Origin: UBA7703 sp963667195
Lineage (GTDB): Bacteria > Bacillota > Clostridia > Christensenellales > CAG-138
Assembly (NCBI GenBank): GCA_963667195.1
Contig: OY762962.1
Location: 1,178,001-1,242,000, forward strand
Length of the DNA: 64,000 nucleotides
Direction of reading: 5' to 3'
Shown here: positions 50,673 through 59,060 of the stretch, in pieces
How positions within the stretch are numbered: the stretch's first letter is position 1
Layout of the letters: each line of letters opens with the position of its first letter
The notes under the pieces: generated by a model
What the model saw: the letters and a program-made list of their open reading frames with translations, nothing else
What the model was told of the DNA's origin: nothing
Databases searched by the model: none
Program-made: the position numbers and the translations under genes

Positions 50673-51340
50673 GGTTTTAGCCTGATTTGTCACAAACGGA
50701 TCGCGTCGACGGCGCGTCACGTCGCAACAATTTTTGAACGCACGCAACGCGAAAAATCACCGATCCGGTGGGGCAAAAACGATGAAAAAACGCCAGTTTT
50801 TCTTACAAAATTAAGTGAATCCTACACATTGCTACGTTGTTTTGATCGGCGAGCCTGCAAAAAAACGCGGTCATAGTTACGCCATATTTGCATAGCGAAT
50901 GAGTGCCGCGGGGATCATTCTTACAATTTTTTTCCACAGTGCAGTCGGGATATTCAAGGTGAATCGTGTGGAAAACTACCGAAAAACGCGGAAATCAACG
51001 ACAAAATTGGTGGATAAGTATGTGGATGATGTGGATAGAACCGTGAATATACACAGAAAAGCGAAGAATATCTATACAAGTAACGATTGCGGTTTCAGCG
51101 CGGGTGCTGCATGGCAAAAACGCCACAATTGCAAAATGAATCGCATGCGAAACCTTACTGCATTGGTCGGTAATACGCAGCCTGACTGCGAAAGTGCGGT
51201 CAACTCGTAACAAGCGGACAAGCAATCGCGTTTGCAGCCGCGTAGTGTGACGTTTGCGCGAGAAGGAACCATTCTAACGGGAGAAAACGCCAACAAAAAC
51301 GCCCGCTTGCGCGGGCGCTGTGGAAGGCGTGAGGATTGGC
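50673..51340. other. Non-coding region with a degenerate DnaA-box cluster
   Basis: A 668-base gap between convergent genes. It contains five sites one mismatch from the DnaA box: 50930-50938 (TTTTCCACA), 51009-51017 (GGTGGATAA), 51021-51029 (TGTGGATGA), 51030-51038 (TGTGGATAG) and 51047-51055 (ATATACACA). The rest shows no gene; short frames lack ribosome sites and family resemblance. Its look is close to the 16.9-17.3 kb gap. Confidence 0.6.
51294..51318 (-). terminator. Terminator of the VTT gene
   Basis: On the minus strand GCGCCCGC, GCAA loop, GCGGGCGT, then TTTTG. Confidence 0.88.
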
Positions 51341-52150
51341 CTATTCCTCCGGTTTTTGCTCGGTTTTCGCGGGTTCCTGATCCTGCATATCGAGCGGATA
51401 TTCCGCCAAAGGCTGGCTTGCGAGCTGTAGGGCTGCCTCGTGCAGTGCGTGCTGCCGCTGCATGCGTTGATAGATGAGTAGTCCAATTCCCGAGACGAGC
51501 GCGGTAGCAGCATACATGATGATCGCGAGGGTGTATTTTTCGATGCCGAGCGCGTTGCCGCTGATGGTGCTGGTGACGATGGAGGGAATGCGCGCGATGC
51601 TCGTGAGCACGATCCACGGCAGCAGGCGAATCTTTGTGAGCCCCGCGAGGTAGGTCAGCAGATCCTTCGGTGTTCCGGGGATCAGAAAGAGGATAAACGC
51701 TGCTGCGTTGAGCTTTTTCTCATCCTGCAGGTATTTCATCGAGTTGATCTTCTCTCGCGGAAAGAATACCTCGACCGCCTTGACGCCGATCTTTCGCACA
51801 AAGAGGAACACGACCGTCGTGCCGATGATGGCCCCGATCCAGACGAGTAGCGTTCCCCAGAGCGCGCCGAATGCGTACCCCGCGGCGAGCTCAAACGGTT
51901 CGCCCGGAATGAACGCGACGACGATTTGCAGCACGATGAGGCCTACAAACAGCACGCGACCCCAAATGCCGCGCGCATCCACCCACGCGCGAAACGCGGC
52001 GGGATCACCGATGGTTTTCACGATCGGGCCGCCGACGAACACCGTCAGCAGCACGAGCACGAGCACAAACACCGTGATCGAGGCGACGGCGGCGATCTTT
52101 TGCCCGCGTGTTGCGGGCTGGCTTGGTTGTGTTGGTTCTGTTTTCTGCAT
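51341..52150 (-). CDS. TVP38/TMEM64 (VTT domain) membrane protein
   Basis: A 269-residue membrane protein of the VTT/DedA-related superfamily, possibly a lipid scramblase or transporter. IPGEPFELAAGYAFGALWGTLLVWIG is split here by the family motif E-x-x-x-G-x-x-F/A-G; FLFLIPGTPKDLLTY-like ILFLIPGTPKDLLTYLAG is the second re-entrant loop with the conserved P-G-x-P-K-D. Six or so hydrophobic segments are visible. The start at 52150 is chosen because the -10 box lies six bases upstream of it. Confidence 0.9.
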   Translation of the reverse strand: MQKTEPTQPSQPATRGQKIAAVASITVFVLVLVLLTVFVGGPIVKTIGDPAAFRAWVDARGIWGRVLFVGLIVLQIVVAFIPGEPFELAAGYAFGALWGTLLVWIGAIIGTTVVFLFVRKIGVKAVEVFFPREKINSMKYLQDEKKLNAAAFILFLIPGTPKDLLTYLAGLTKIRLLPWIVLTSIARIPSIVTSTISGNALGIEKYTLAIIMYAATALVSGIGLLIYQRMQRQHALHEAALQLASQPLAEYPLDMQDQEPAKTEQKPEE

Positions 52151-52156
52151 ACGCTG

Positions 52157-52162
52157 AGTATA
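52157..52162 (-). promoter_or_regulatory. -10 box of the VTT gene, predicted leaderless
   Basis: TATACT on the minus strand, six bases from the ATG. The -35 is weak (TGGTTT at 17 bases). Confidence 0.45.
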
Positions 52163-52222
52163 TCGGAATCCATCGCGAAAAACCACGCAGACGAGGCAAC
52201 ATTTTTGTGAAGGATTGGTTGA

Positions 52223-53077
52223 TCAGCGGCGTGTGCTCTTCGTTACAAGGGCTATATGCATCATCGGATTGATCGTGCCGAAACGTTGACCCGTTTCAAG
52301 GGTCAAGAATTGCTGCGCAAGTTTCTCAAAATCCATATCTTCTTCCAGCGTTAGCTCAAATGAATGCAAAAATGAATCCATCATACGATGATCGATTCCG
52401 AATTGAATCTCTTCGTTCTCTATTCCGGTTTCACTCAGCGCTTGCTTCTCATCCATATGTTGATAATCAAAGCTTAGAACGCTGGAGGCATTCATACAAG
52501 CTGACAGTTGAAGAAGCACGTTAGAAACTGCCTGTGGGGTTAGATAAAACGTAACGCCTTCCCAGATGAATAATGAATTGATTGTGTTTAGAAACCCTGC
52601 ATCGACTAAAGAAGATGACCAGGCATCTTGCTCAAAGTCTACGGGCACGAACCGTACATTTTCCGGAACAGCGACGTGGTTCTCGTGATAAATACGCAGC
52701 TTCTCGTTCTGCGTTGCCTCTCTGTCGAGCTCAAACACAACGCTGTTGCCAAGCATGGGGGAAAATCGAACCGCTCGGCTATCAAACCCTGCGCCTAGAA
52801 TCACAATTTGAGGAGTATGCTTGCACAGCTGTTGCAGCATGAGGCGATCAAACCAAGCAGTTCGTGCGATGACATACTCATATAACCCAGCGGGAATCAT
52901 TTGTCGAATACCGGAGCGTGCTGCTTCGCTTTGAAGAAAAGCGCGTTTGTCTTCCGGCAAGAATAATTCTGCTATTGTGTCGTTCCCGCGAATACGGGCG
53001 TCTTCTTCATAACAGGATAGTGCGCGAAGAGACGCGATGAGCATTGCTGTTTGTGAGACAGCTTGTGTCGTTTCCAT
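52223..53077 (-). CDS. Class I SAM-dependent methyltransferase (LCM/TIGR00027 type)
   Basis: A 284-residue methyltransferase of the leucine carboxyl methyltransferase-like group, some of which act on polyketides or small molecules; the substrate is unknown. FDRLMLQQL, then IVILGAGFDSRAVRF is the SAM-binding motif I, VVFELDREATQNEK the acidic motif, and LFIWEGVTFYLTPQAV the family's E-G-x-x-x-Y-L signature. The ATG follows AAAGGAAAT. It starts 71 bases inside the upstream Cys-rich gene, an unusually long overlap. Confidence 0.85.
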   Translation of the reverse strand: METTQAVSQTAMLIASLRALSCYEEDARIRGNDTIAELFLPEDKRAFLQSEAARSGIRQMIPAGLYEYVIARTAWFDRLMLQQLCKHTPQIVILGAGFDSRAVRFSPMLGNSVVFELDREATQNEKLRIYHENHVAVPENVRFVPVDFEQDAWSSSLVDAGFLNTINSLFIWEGVTFYLTPQAVSNVLLQLSACMNASSVLSFDYQHMDEKQALSETGIENEEIQFGIDHRMMDSFLHSFELTLEEDMDFEKLAQQFLTLETGQRFGTINPMMHIALVTKSTRR

Positions 53078-53528
53078 TGTTCAATTTCCTTTCCTCACTT
53101 AGTAAGAGCCAGGAACGCACCAGCGCCTGCCCCGCGGGTGTCAGCCAATCCTGCGCAAGTGCATCGTGACAAACCCTGCCCTGTCCCGCGCGGTCGTGGT
53201 GACAAAAACGGCACTCAAGCGGCTCAAACCCGGTATGAAAGAGTGCGCAGAGACCGCGCCGAAAGAAGGTACAGCCGTTTTGCGCATACTCCTGCAATGC
53301 AATGCTGCCTTCGCAACCGCGAAATGCGGGAGAAAGTACGCCATACTTGCGATCGGGTGAAAGCTCGAGCATCATCCGTGCACCGTAACCCGCGAGGAGC
53401 GCATGGCGCGCCTGCTCGACCGACCACCAACCGGGACGCGAACAATATGCGCGGCAGATGTTGCAACTGCATGCCTCAGAGGGCGGAAAACGCTCAACGA
53501 GCGAGAGGGTCGATTTGTTCCGTTTCAT
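53007..53528 (-). CDS. Cysteine-rich protein of unknown function
   Basis: A 173-residue protein. Cysteines cluster at residues 20-29 (CSCNICRAYC, followed by SRPGWWS), in the middle (CEGS) and at NGCTFFRRGLCALF and LECRFCHHDRAG, then RVCHD. The pattern suggests one or two metal or Fe-S sites. It lies between a TetR regulator and a methyltransferase with overlaps of 35 and 71 bases, so all three should be translated from one message. The 3' quarter overlaps the methyltransferase frame, and the end sequence looks less conserved. No family was recognised with confidence. Confidence 0.65.
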   Translation of the reverse strand: MKRNKSTLSLVERFPPSEACSCNICRAYCSRPGWWSVEQARHALLAGYGARMMLELSPDRKYGVLSPAFRGCEGSIALQEYAQNGCTFFRRGLCALFHTGFEPLECRFCHHDRAGQGRVCHDALAQDWLTPAGQALVRSWLLLSEERKLNNGNDTSCLTNSNAHRVSSRTILL

Positions 53529-54183
53529 AAGAGGACGTTCCGCTTTTCTTCATCAGCGAACAGAAAAACCTGAGTGTGCGAATCATATAAGCGACGACCT
53601 CGTGCACGTCCGCCAATCCGCTTTGCGCCATGATATATTCCTTGGTCAAAGCAATGCTTACGTAGTTGTATTGCTCAGCGATGAGCCGCGCGTCAACAGG
53701 GCGAACCATTCCGCGCGTGATCATCTTTTCGATCAAGCGCTCGTAATAGTTCGCGGGTTCGCGGACAACATAGCGGTAGTAAAGCTCCGCTGCGTGTGCA
53801 TCTTTGAATTTCTCAAGATTGATGATCATCGCGATATTGGAGAGTGTACCCTTCACGTTTTGCCCGACATGGAACAGGATTGCCTTGAAGATCTCCTCCG
53901 GTTCCATGATGGCGAGCATAGCGTCGAGCTCCGCGTCGGAAGGGCGCGTGCTGGGCACCTCACGGATAAACTGTTGATAGAGTGTCTCAAGAATCTCCGC
54001 TTTGCTGGAAAAGTGATTATAGATCGAGCTTTCCCGAATTCCAGCCAAATCAGCAATCTCGCGAACAGTGACGCCCGAAAATCCACGCTGTGCAAAAAGC
54101 TCCGCCGAGGCATCTAGAATTGAACGCGCGGTTTCGATGCCGCGTTTGCGCTTGCGATTGATACCGGAGTTGGAAGTTATCAT
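53494..54183 (-). CDS. TetR/AcrR family regulator
   Basis: A 229-residue repressor. The N-terminal HTH (residues about 14-60) has ILDASAELFAQRGFSGVTVREIADLAGIRESSIYNHF, seen here in two parts, the standard TetR fold. The C-terminal ligand domain is not assignable. GAGGTGATGACGA precedes the ATG. A clear promoter lies upstream, and the gene is divergent to an MFS transporter 220 bases away, which it may regulate along with its own operon. Confidence 0.92.
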   Translation of the reverse strand: MITSNSGINRKRKRGIETARSILDASAELFAQRGFSGVTVREIADLAGIRESSIYNHFSSKAEILETLYQQFIREVPSTRPSDAELDAMLAIMEPEEIFKAILFHVGQNVKGTLSNIAMIINLEKFKDAHAAELYYRYVVREPANYYERLIEKMITRGMVRPVDARLIAEQYNYVSIALTKEYIMAQSGLADVHEVVAYMIRTLRFFCSLMKKSGTSSYETEQIDPLAR

Positions 54184-54204
54184 TCGTCATCACCTCATAT
54201 GTAC

Positions 54205-54233
54205 ATTATAGAATCAAATGATAATGGAAACAA
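54205..54233 (-). promoter_or_regulatory. Promoter of the TetR operon
   Basis: On the minus strand TTGTTT (54228-54233), 17-base spacer, TATAAT (54205-54210). Confidence 0.7.
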
Positions 54234-54369
54234 GAGATAAACTAACAAATGATCGTATAAATCGGAAATCGGATTCTCACAAGTTTCTTATAGGGCGCAA
54301 TAGTTGGATGCGGTTGTCACGATTCCATCGAATATCAGCAAATTAACGCCGTGGAGAAAAAGAAGCTCT

Positions 54370-54398
54370 TTTCAAACCCGCTAAAACCCGATAGAATA
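54370..54398 (+). promoter_or_regulatory. MFS gene promoter, predicted leaderless
   Basis: TTTTCA (54370-54375), 17-base spacer, TAGAAT (54393-54398), five bases before the ATG; no Shine-Dalgarno exists. Confidence 0.5.
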
Positions 54399-54403
54399 CG
54401 CCC

Positions 54404-55591
54404 ATGGCTACTATTTTACTTGTGATCATCTATCTAGCGTTCATCAGCCTCGGCCTGCCGGACTCCATGCTCGGCGCGGCGTGGCCTGTTGCTTACGCGC
54501 AGCTTGGCGCTCCCGTTTCTTATGCGGGGTTTGTTTCCATCGGCATCACCGTCGGTACGGTGATCTCCAGCCTCGTCTCTGTCCGCGTGATCCGCAAGTT
54601 CGGCACCGGCGGGGTTACCGCGGCCTGCGTGCTGCTCACGGCGAGCGCGCTGTTGGGGATTTCCTTTACGCATAGCTTTGTCGTGCTGCTCCTGCTCGCG
54701 ATTCCCTTGGGGCTTGGCGGAGGTGCAATCGACGCCGCGCTGAACAACTATGTAGCGCTGCACTACAAAGCGAGCCACATGAGTTTTCTGCATAGCTTCT
54801 GGGGAGTTGGCGCAACCATCAGCCCCTTGATCATGTCGCACTTCCTCAAGCAAAACGGCTACTGGCAGGGCGGTTATCGCTTCGTCTCCATCATCCAGAT
54901 GTCGCTTGCGTTTATCATGTTTGTGTCGTTGCCGCTCTGGGGCAAGGTGTCGCATGCGAGCGCGGACGAGCTGCACGGTGGACCGATCGAGATCGGCAAC
55001 CGCGTGGCGATCAAGAAGCGCGGCGCAATCTTCGCGGTGTTATCGTTCTTCTTCTATTGTGCGGCGGAGTCCAGCGTGGGCTTGTGGGCCGCGACGTATT
55101 TCGTGGGAGTGCGCGGTGTTGACCCGAGTGTCGCCGCGAGCTGGGGTTCGCTGTTCTTCTTCGGCATCATGGGAGGGCGCATGATCTCGGGCCTGCTCGC
55201 GATGCGCGTCAAGGAGCGCACACTGATCAACGTTGGTCTCATCATTGCGGTGTTTGGCGCGTTGCTACTTGCGCTGCCGCTGCCGCAGGTGTTCTCGCTC
55301 GCGGGGTTGCTGCTCTTTGGACTCGGTTGCGCGCCGGTGTTCCCAAACCTGATCCATATCACACCGCAGCGCTTCGGCGCAAACTATTCTCAAGCAATCA
55401 TCGGCTTGCAGATGGCAGCTGCCTATTTGGGCTCGACTCTGATGCCGCCGGTGGTTGGCTGGATCGGGCAAAGCGTCGGATTTACAGGATTGCCATATTA
55501 CCTGCTCGGATGTTTTGCGCTCCTGTATATGACGATCATCGTCTGCAACAAAAAGACGGGCTTCGGCTTGGCAAAAACAGAGGCGGCATAA
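54404..55591 (+). CDS. MFS transporter (FucP/fucose permease-like)
   Basis: A 395-residue membrane transporter with about 12 hydrophobic segments. FISLGLPDSMLGAAWP and the GGAIDAALNNYVALHY segment with HSFWGVGATISPLIM are characteristic of the sugar-permease-like MFS branch related to FucP. The substrate is not known. The second half begins near IKKRGAIFAVLSFFFY. It lies opposite a TetR gene, so drug or metabolite export is also possible. A bidirectional terminator follows. Confidence 0.88.
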   Translation: MATILLVIIYLAFISLGLPDSMLGAAWPVAYAQLGAPVSYAGFVSIGITVGTVISSLVSVRVIRKFGTGGVTAACVLLTASALLGISFTHSFVVLLLLAIPLGLGGGAIDAALNNYVALHYKASHMSFLHSFWGVGATISPLIMSHFLKQNGYWQGGYRFVSIIQMSLAFIMFVSLPLWGKVSHASADELHGGPIEIGNRVAIKKRGAIFAVLSFFFYCAAESSVGLWAATYFVGVRGVDPSVAASWGSLFFFGIMGGRMISGLLAMRVKERTLINVGLIIAVFGALLLALPLPQVFSLAGLLLFGLGCAPVFPNLIHITPQRFGANYSQAIIGLQMAAAYLGSTLMPPVVGWIGQSVGFTGLPYYLLGCFALLYMTIIVCNKKTGFGLAKTEAA

Positions 55592-55611
55592 CAATCAACT
55601 CGGAACAAACA

Positions 55612-55638
55612 AACGGCGCGGTTATCCGCGCCGTTTTT
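55612..55638. terminator. Bidirectional terminator
   Basis: AACGGCGCGG (55612-55621), TTAT loop, CCGCGCCGTT (55626-55635), T-run to the right. It separates the convergent MFS and MBL genes. Confidence 0.92.
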
Positions 55639-55642
55639 GTTG

Positions 55643-56389
55643 CTATAGAATCGGTCTTTGATCTATATCGGAATACGCCAAGGCTTTCTTGTGGTACTTC
55701 TCATATTCGCGCTGTAGAACGTCCCGCGTGACCACGCTCCCATGCGCGGGAAGAAACAGTGTGCAGTCCGTGTTCAGTAGCTTTTTCCAGCTTTCGATCA
55801 ACACGAGTGGCAAGTCCGCAAACGGCGGAAACGCGGCGTTGCGAAACACGCCGAACAGCGCGTCTCCCGCAAGTGCGATTTCGCCCGAGACGATCACGCT
55901 CGCGGAACCTGCGGAATGCCCCGGCGTATGCAGCGCGTATGCGTTCACGCCAAATGGGCTGAGGTCGAGCGACTCGTCAAACGTTTGGTCTGCCACGGCG
56001 GGCGGGTAGCTCACGCGTGCGAGGATGCGCTTACCCAGCAGGTTTGTCAAAGAGCGAACAAAACGCGTGGTGCCGTAGATCATTGGGTTCTCGCCGCGGG
56101 AGAGATAGCCTGCTTCCTCTTGCTGGATGATCAGCGCTGTCGCATACGCCGCTTTGATCCGGTGCGCATTCTCCGCGTGGTCGTAGTGCGCGTGCGTCAG
56201 TATGCAGGCGGAAAGCTTCTCCTGCGGAACACGAAGCCGCGCGAGGTTTCGGCTCAGCTGCCGGAAACCGCGCGTGTGACCCGTGTCGATCAACACGTGG
56301 TTTTCGCCGTTTGAAACCAAAAATGCGCTGCTTCGTCCGGTCAAAACCCGCCGGATGATCTGGCCGTCGCCTGTAACCCAGCTTTGCAT
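55643..56389 (-). CDS. Metallo-beta-lactamase fold hydrolase
   Basis: A 248-residue MBL-fold enzyme; the substrate is unknown. THAHYDHAENAHRI carries the HxHxDH metal site, HTPGHSAGS the second histidine and ALAGDALFG the bridging aspartate. AAGGGAGTGAACCGC precedes the ATG at 56389; longer in-frame readings extend into leuS and are not real. It is 85 bases downstream of leuS, with a hairpin between. Confidence 0.88.
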   Translation of the reverse strand: MQSWVTGDGQIIRRVLTGRSSAFLVSNGENHVLIDTGHTRGFRQLSRNLARLRVPQEKLSACILTHAHYDHAENAHRIKAAYATALIIQQEEAGYLSRGENPMIYGTTRFVRSLTNLLGKRILARVSYPPAVADQTFDESLDLSPFGVNAYALHTPGHSAGSASVIVSGEIALAGDALFGVFRNAAFPPFADLPLVLIESWKKLLNTDCTLFLPAHGSVVTRDVLQREYEKYHKKALAYSDIDQRPIL

Positions 56390-56430
56390 GCGGTTCACTC
56401 CCTTCCGGCTCGAATCAAGCGGATAGACAT

Positions 56431-56454
56431 ACGGCGCGGATTGCTCCGCGCCGT
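56431..56454. terminator. Hairpin between leuS and the MBL gene
   Basis: ACGGCGCGGA (56431-56440), TTGC, TCCGCGCCGT (56445-56454), perfect 10-bp stem. The T-run is on the plus side only, so for leuS it is a hairpin without a proper U-tract. Confidence 0.6.
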
Positions 56455-56474
56455 TTTGTGTTGCTTTCGTTTGA

Positions 56475-58883
56475 TTAGCCGACCACGATGTTGACGATGT
56501 TCTTGACCACGATGATCTTGCGCACCGTCTTGCCCTCAAGATGCGGCTTGACGTCCTCGCAGGCGAGCGCCGCGGCTTCCACGGCTTTCGTGTCCAGCGA
56601 GGCGGGCAGCGTGACTCTGCCGCGCACCTTGCCGTTGACCTGAATGCCGTACTCCACGGCGTCCTCGACCAGCGCGCTCTCATCATACTGCGGCCAAGCC
56701 TGATCCTTCATCGGCGCAAATCCCAACGCCTCGTTGATCTCCTCGCTGATGTGCGGGGCAACAGGGGCAAGCAGGATCGCCAGCGTGTGCAGCTCGTCCT
56801 TGGTGAGTTGGCCGCGCGCGTAGAAGTCGTTTGTCAGCGCCATCATCGCCGCAATCGCGGTGTTGAACTTCATGCGCTCGTAGTCCTCGCCGACCTTCTT
56901 GATGGTCGCGTGAACCTTCTTCTTCATCTCGGCGTCGGTATCTCCCGTGCCCTGCACCATATCCTGCAGCGCCCAGACACGGTCGAGGAAGCGGCGGCAG
57001 CCGCGCGTGCCCTGCTCGTTCCACGGGATCGGCTGGTCAAACGCGCCCATGAACATGATGTAGGTGCGGAAGCTGTCCGCGCCGAACGACGGGATGTAGT
57101 CGTCGGGGTTGACCACGTTGCCGCGGGACTTGCTCATCTTCTCGCCGTTGCTGCCGAGCACCATGCCGTGGCTGGTGCGCTTCATGTAAGGCTCGCTCGT
57201 GGGAACGAGGCCGAGGTCGAAGAGGAACTTGTGCCAGAAGCGGGAGTATAGCAGATGCAGCGTCGTGTGCTCCATGCCGCCGTTGTACCAGTCGACCGGC
57301 GTCCAATAGTCCAGCGCCTCTTTGGAGGCGAACTCTTTCTCGTTATGCGCGTCGGTATAGCGCAGGAAATACCAGCTGGAACCCGCCCAGTTGGGCATGG
57401 TGTCCGCCTCGCGGGTGGCTTCGCCGCCGCACTTGGGGCAGGTGGTGTGGAGCCAGTCCTTCGCGCGGGCGAGGCAGCTGCTGCCGTCGTCCGTCGGCGA
57501 AAAATCGTCCAGCATCGGCAGCTCCAGCGGGAGCTGATCGTAGGGGATCGGCACCCAGCCGCAGTGCTCGCAGTAGACGAGCGGGATGGGTTCGCCCCAG
57601 TAACGCTGGCGAGAGAAGACCCAGTCGCGGAGCTTGAAATTGACCTTGCGTTCGCCGATACCCTCTTTGACGAGCCAGTCGATGATCGCGGGGATGGCTT
57701 TGTCGACGTCCATGCCGTCGAGGAAGCCGGAGTTGACCATCTTCCCCTTGGCGCAGTCGGTGTAGGCTGCTTCTTCAATGCAGCCGCCCGCGACGACCTC
57801 GATGATCGGCAGCCCGAACACCTTGGCAAAGTCGTAGTCGCGTTCGTCGTGACCCGGAACCGCCATGATCGCGCCCGTGCCGTAGCCCATCAGGACATAG
57901 TCGCTCGTCCAGATCGGGATCTCTTTTCCGTTGACGGGGTTGATCGCAAAGATGCCTTCCAGCGGCACGCCGGTCTTGTCCTTCGCGAGCTCGCTGCGCT
58001 CAAAATCGCTCTTGATCGCGGCGGCTTTCTGATAGGCATGCACGGCTTCGATGTTCGTAATGCGGTCATGGTACTGCTCGATCATCGGATGCTCCGGCGA
58101 GACGACCATGTAGGTCGCTCCAAAGAGCGTGTCCGGACGCGTGGTGAAGACCGTGAGCTTTTCGCTTGTGCCCTTGATCGGGAAATTGACCAGCGCGCCT
58201 TCGCTGCGGCCGATCCAGTTGATCTGCTGCGCTTTGATCTTCTCGAGATAGTCCACGGTGTCGAGGTCGTCGATCAGCCGCTGGGCATATGCAGTGATCT
58301 TCAGCATCCATTGGGAGCGCACCATGCGGACGACTTCGCCGCCGCAGCGCTCGCAAACGCCGTCGACCACCTCTTCGTTGGCGAGGCCGACTTTGCAGCT
58401 CGTGCAGAAGTTGATCGGGATCTCCGCCTTGTAGGCTAACCCCTTTTCGTAGAACTTGAGGAAGATCCACTGCGTCCATTTATAGTAGTCGGGGTCGGAT
58501 GTATTGACCTCGCGGGAATAGTCAAACGAGTAGCCAAGCCGTTGCAGCTGGTTACGGAAGCGGATGATGTTGTCGTGTGTCACCTTCGCCGGATGGATGC
58601 CGGTCTTGATGGCGTAGTTCTCCGTCGGAAGCCCGAACGCGTCGTAGCCGATGGGGTACAGCACGTTGTAGCCTTCAAGGCGGCGTTTGCGCGCGATGAC
58701 GTCCATGGCGGTAAAAGGCCGCGGGTGACCGACGTGCAAGCCCTGCCCGGAGGGGTAGGGGAACTCGATCATCGGGAAATATTTGGGCTTTTCCGAGCCG
58801 GTGATCGCTTCATAGCAATGCGAGTCCGCCCAGATTTTTTGCCACTTGGCTTCGATTGCCTGTGGGTCGTAACGTTCCTGCAT
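56475..58883 (-). CDS. leuS: Leucyl-tRNA synthetase
   Basis: An 802-residue class I synthetase that charges tRNA-Leu and edits mischarged products. HVGH at residues 50-53 is the HIGH signature and KMSKS is near residue 582. The CP1 editing domain has VFTTRPDTLFGATYMVVSPEHP and the later GTGAIMAVPGHDERD. A zinc-binding insertion shows CEHCGWVP and CPKCGGEA. The length is normal for bacterial LeuRS. The promoter is plain; no T-box leader was seen, unusual for a Firmicute synthetase of a branched-chain amino acid. Confidence 0.98.
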   Translation of the reverse strand: MQERYDPQAIEAKWQKIWADSHCYEAITGSEKPKYFPMIEFPYPSGQGLHVGHPRPFTAMDVIARKRRLEGYNVLYPIGYDAFGLPTENYAIKTGIHPAKVTHDNIIRFRNQLQRLGYSFDYSREVNTSDPDYYKWTQWIFLKFYEKGLAYKAEIPINFCTSCKVGLANEEVVDGVCERCGGEVVRMVRSQWMLKITAYAQRLIDDLDTVDYLEKIKAQQINWIGRSEGALVNFPIKGTSEKLTVFTTRPDTLFGATYMVVSPEHPMIEQYHDRITNIEAVHAYQKAAAIKSDFERSELAKDKTGVPLEGIFAINPVNGKEIPIWTSDYVLMGYGTGAIMAVPGHDERDYDFAKVFGLPIIEVVAGGCIEEAAYTDCAKGKMVNSGFLDGMDVDKAIPAIIDWLVKEGIGERKVNFKLRDWVFSRQRYWGEPIPLVYCEHCGWVPIPYDQLPLELPMLDDFSPTDDGSSCLARAKDWLHTTCPKCGGEATREADTMPNWAGSSWYFLRYTDAHNEKEFASKEALDYWTPVDWYNGGMEHTTLHLLYSRFWHKFLFDLGLVPTSEPYMKRTSHGMVLGSNGEKMSKSRGNVVNPDDYIPSFGADSFRTYIMFMGAFDQPIPWNEQGTRGCRRFLDRVWALQDMVQGTGDTDAEMKKKVHATIKKVGEDYERMKFNTAIAAMMALTNDFYARGQLTKDELHTLAILLAPVAPHISEEINEALGFAPMKDQAWPQYDESALVEDAVEYGIQVNGKVRGRVTLPASLDTKAVEAAALACEDVKPHLEGKTVRKIIVVKNIVNIVVG

Positions 58884-58917
58884 GAGACAAAATCCTCCGA
58901 AACTATCCTAAATATTT

Positions 58918-58946
58918 AGCATAGCCGCTTTGAGGTGGTTTGTCAA
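58918..58946 (-). promoter_or_regulatory. leuS promoter
   Basis: On the minus strand TTGACA (58941-58946), 17-base spacer, TATGCT (58918-58923), about 35 bases before the leuS start. Confidence 0.8.
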
Positions 58947-58995
58947 TTCTTGGGGCGGGTTATAGAAAATTCGTACAAGTTACATACAGAATAAG

Positions 58996-59024
58996 TTGTT
59001 CTTGAATATTACTGGTGGTATAGT
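58996..59024 (+). promoter_or_regulatory. Promoter of the nuclease-like gene
   Basis: TTGTTC (58996-59001), 17-base spacer, TATAGT (59019-59024), 37 bases before the ATG at 59061. Confidence 0.6.
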
Positions 59025-59060
59025 TTTTTTATATTACGAATTCGGAATGCAGGAGTGTTT

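Noticed and set aside
50646..50876. Possible 76-codon gene after tsaD
   Set aside because: It starts inside the terminator hairpin, has no ribosome site and resembles nothing known.
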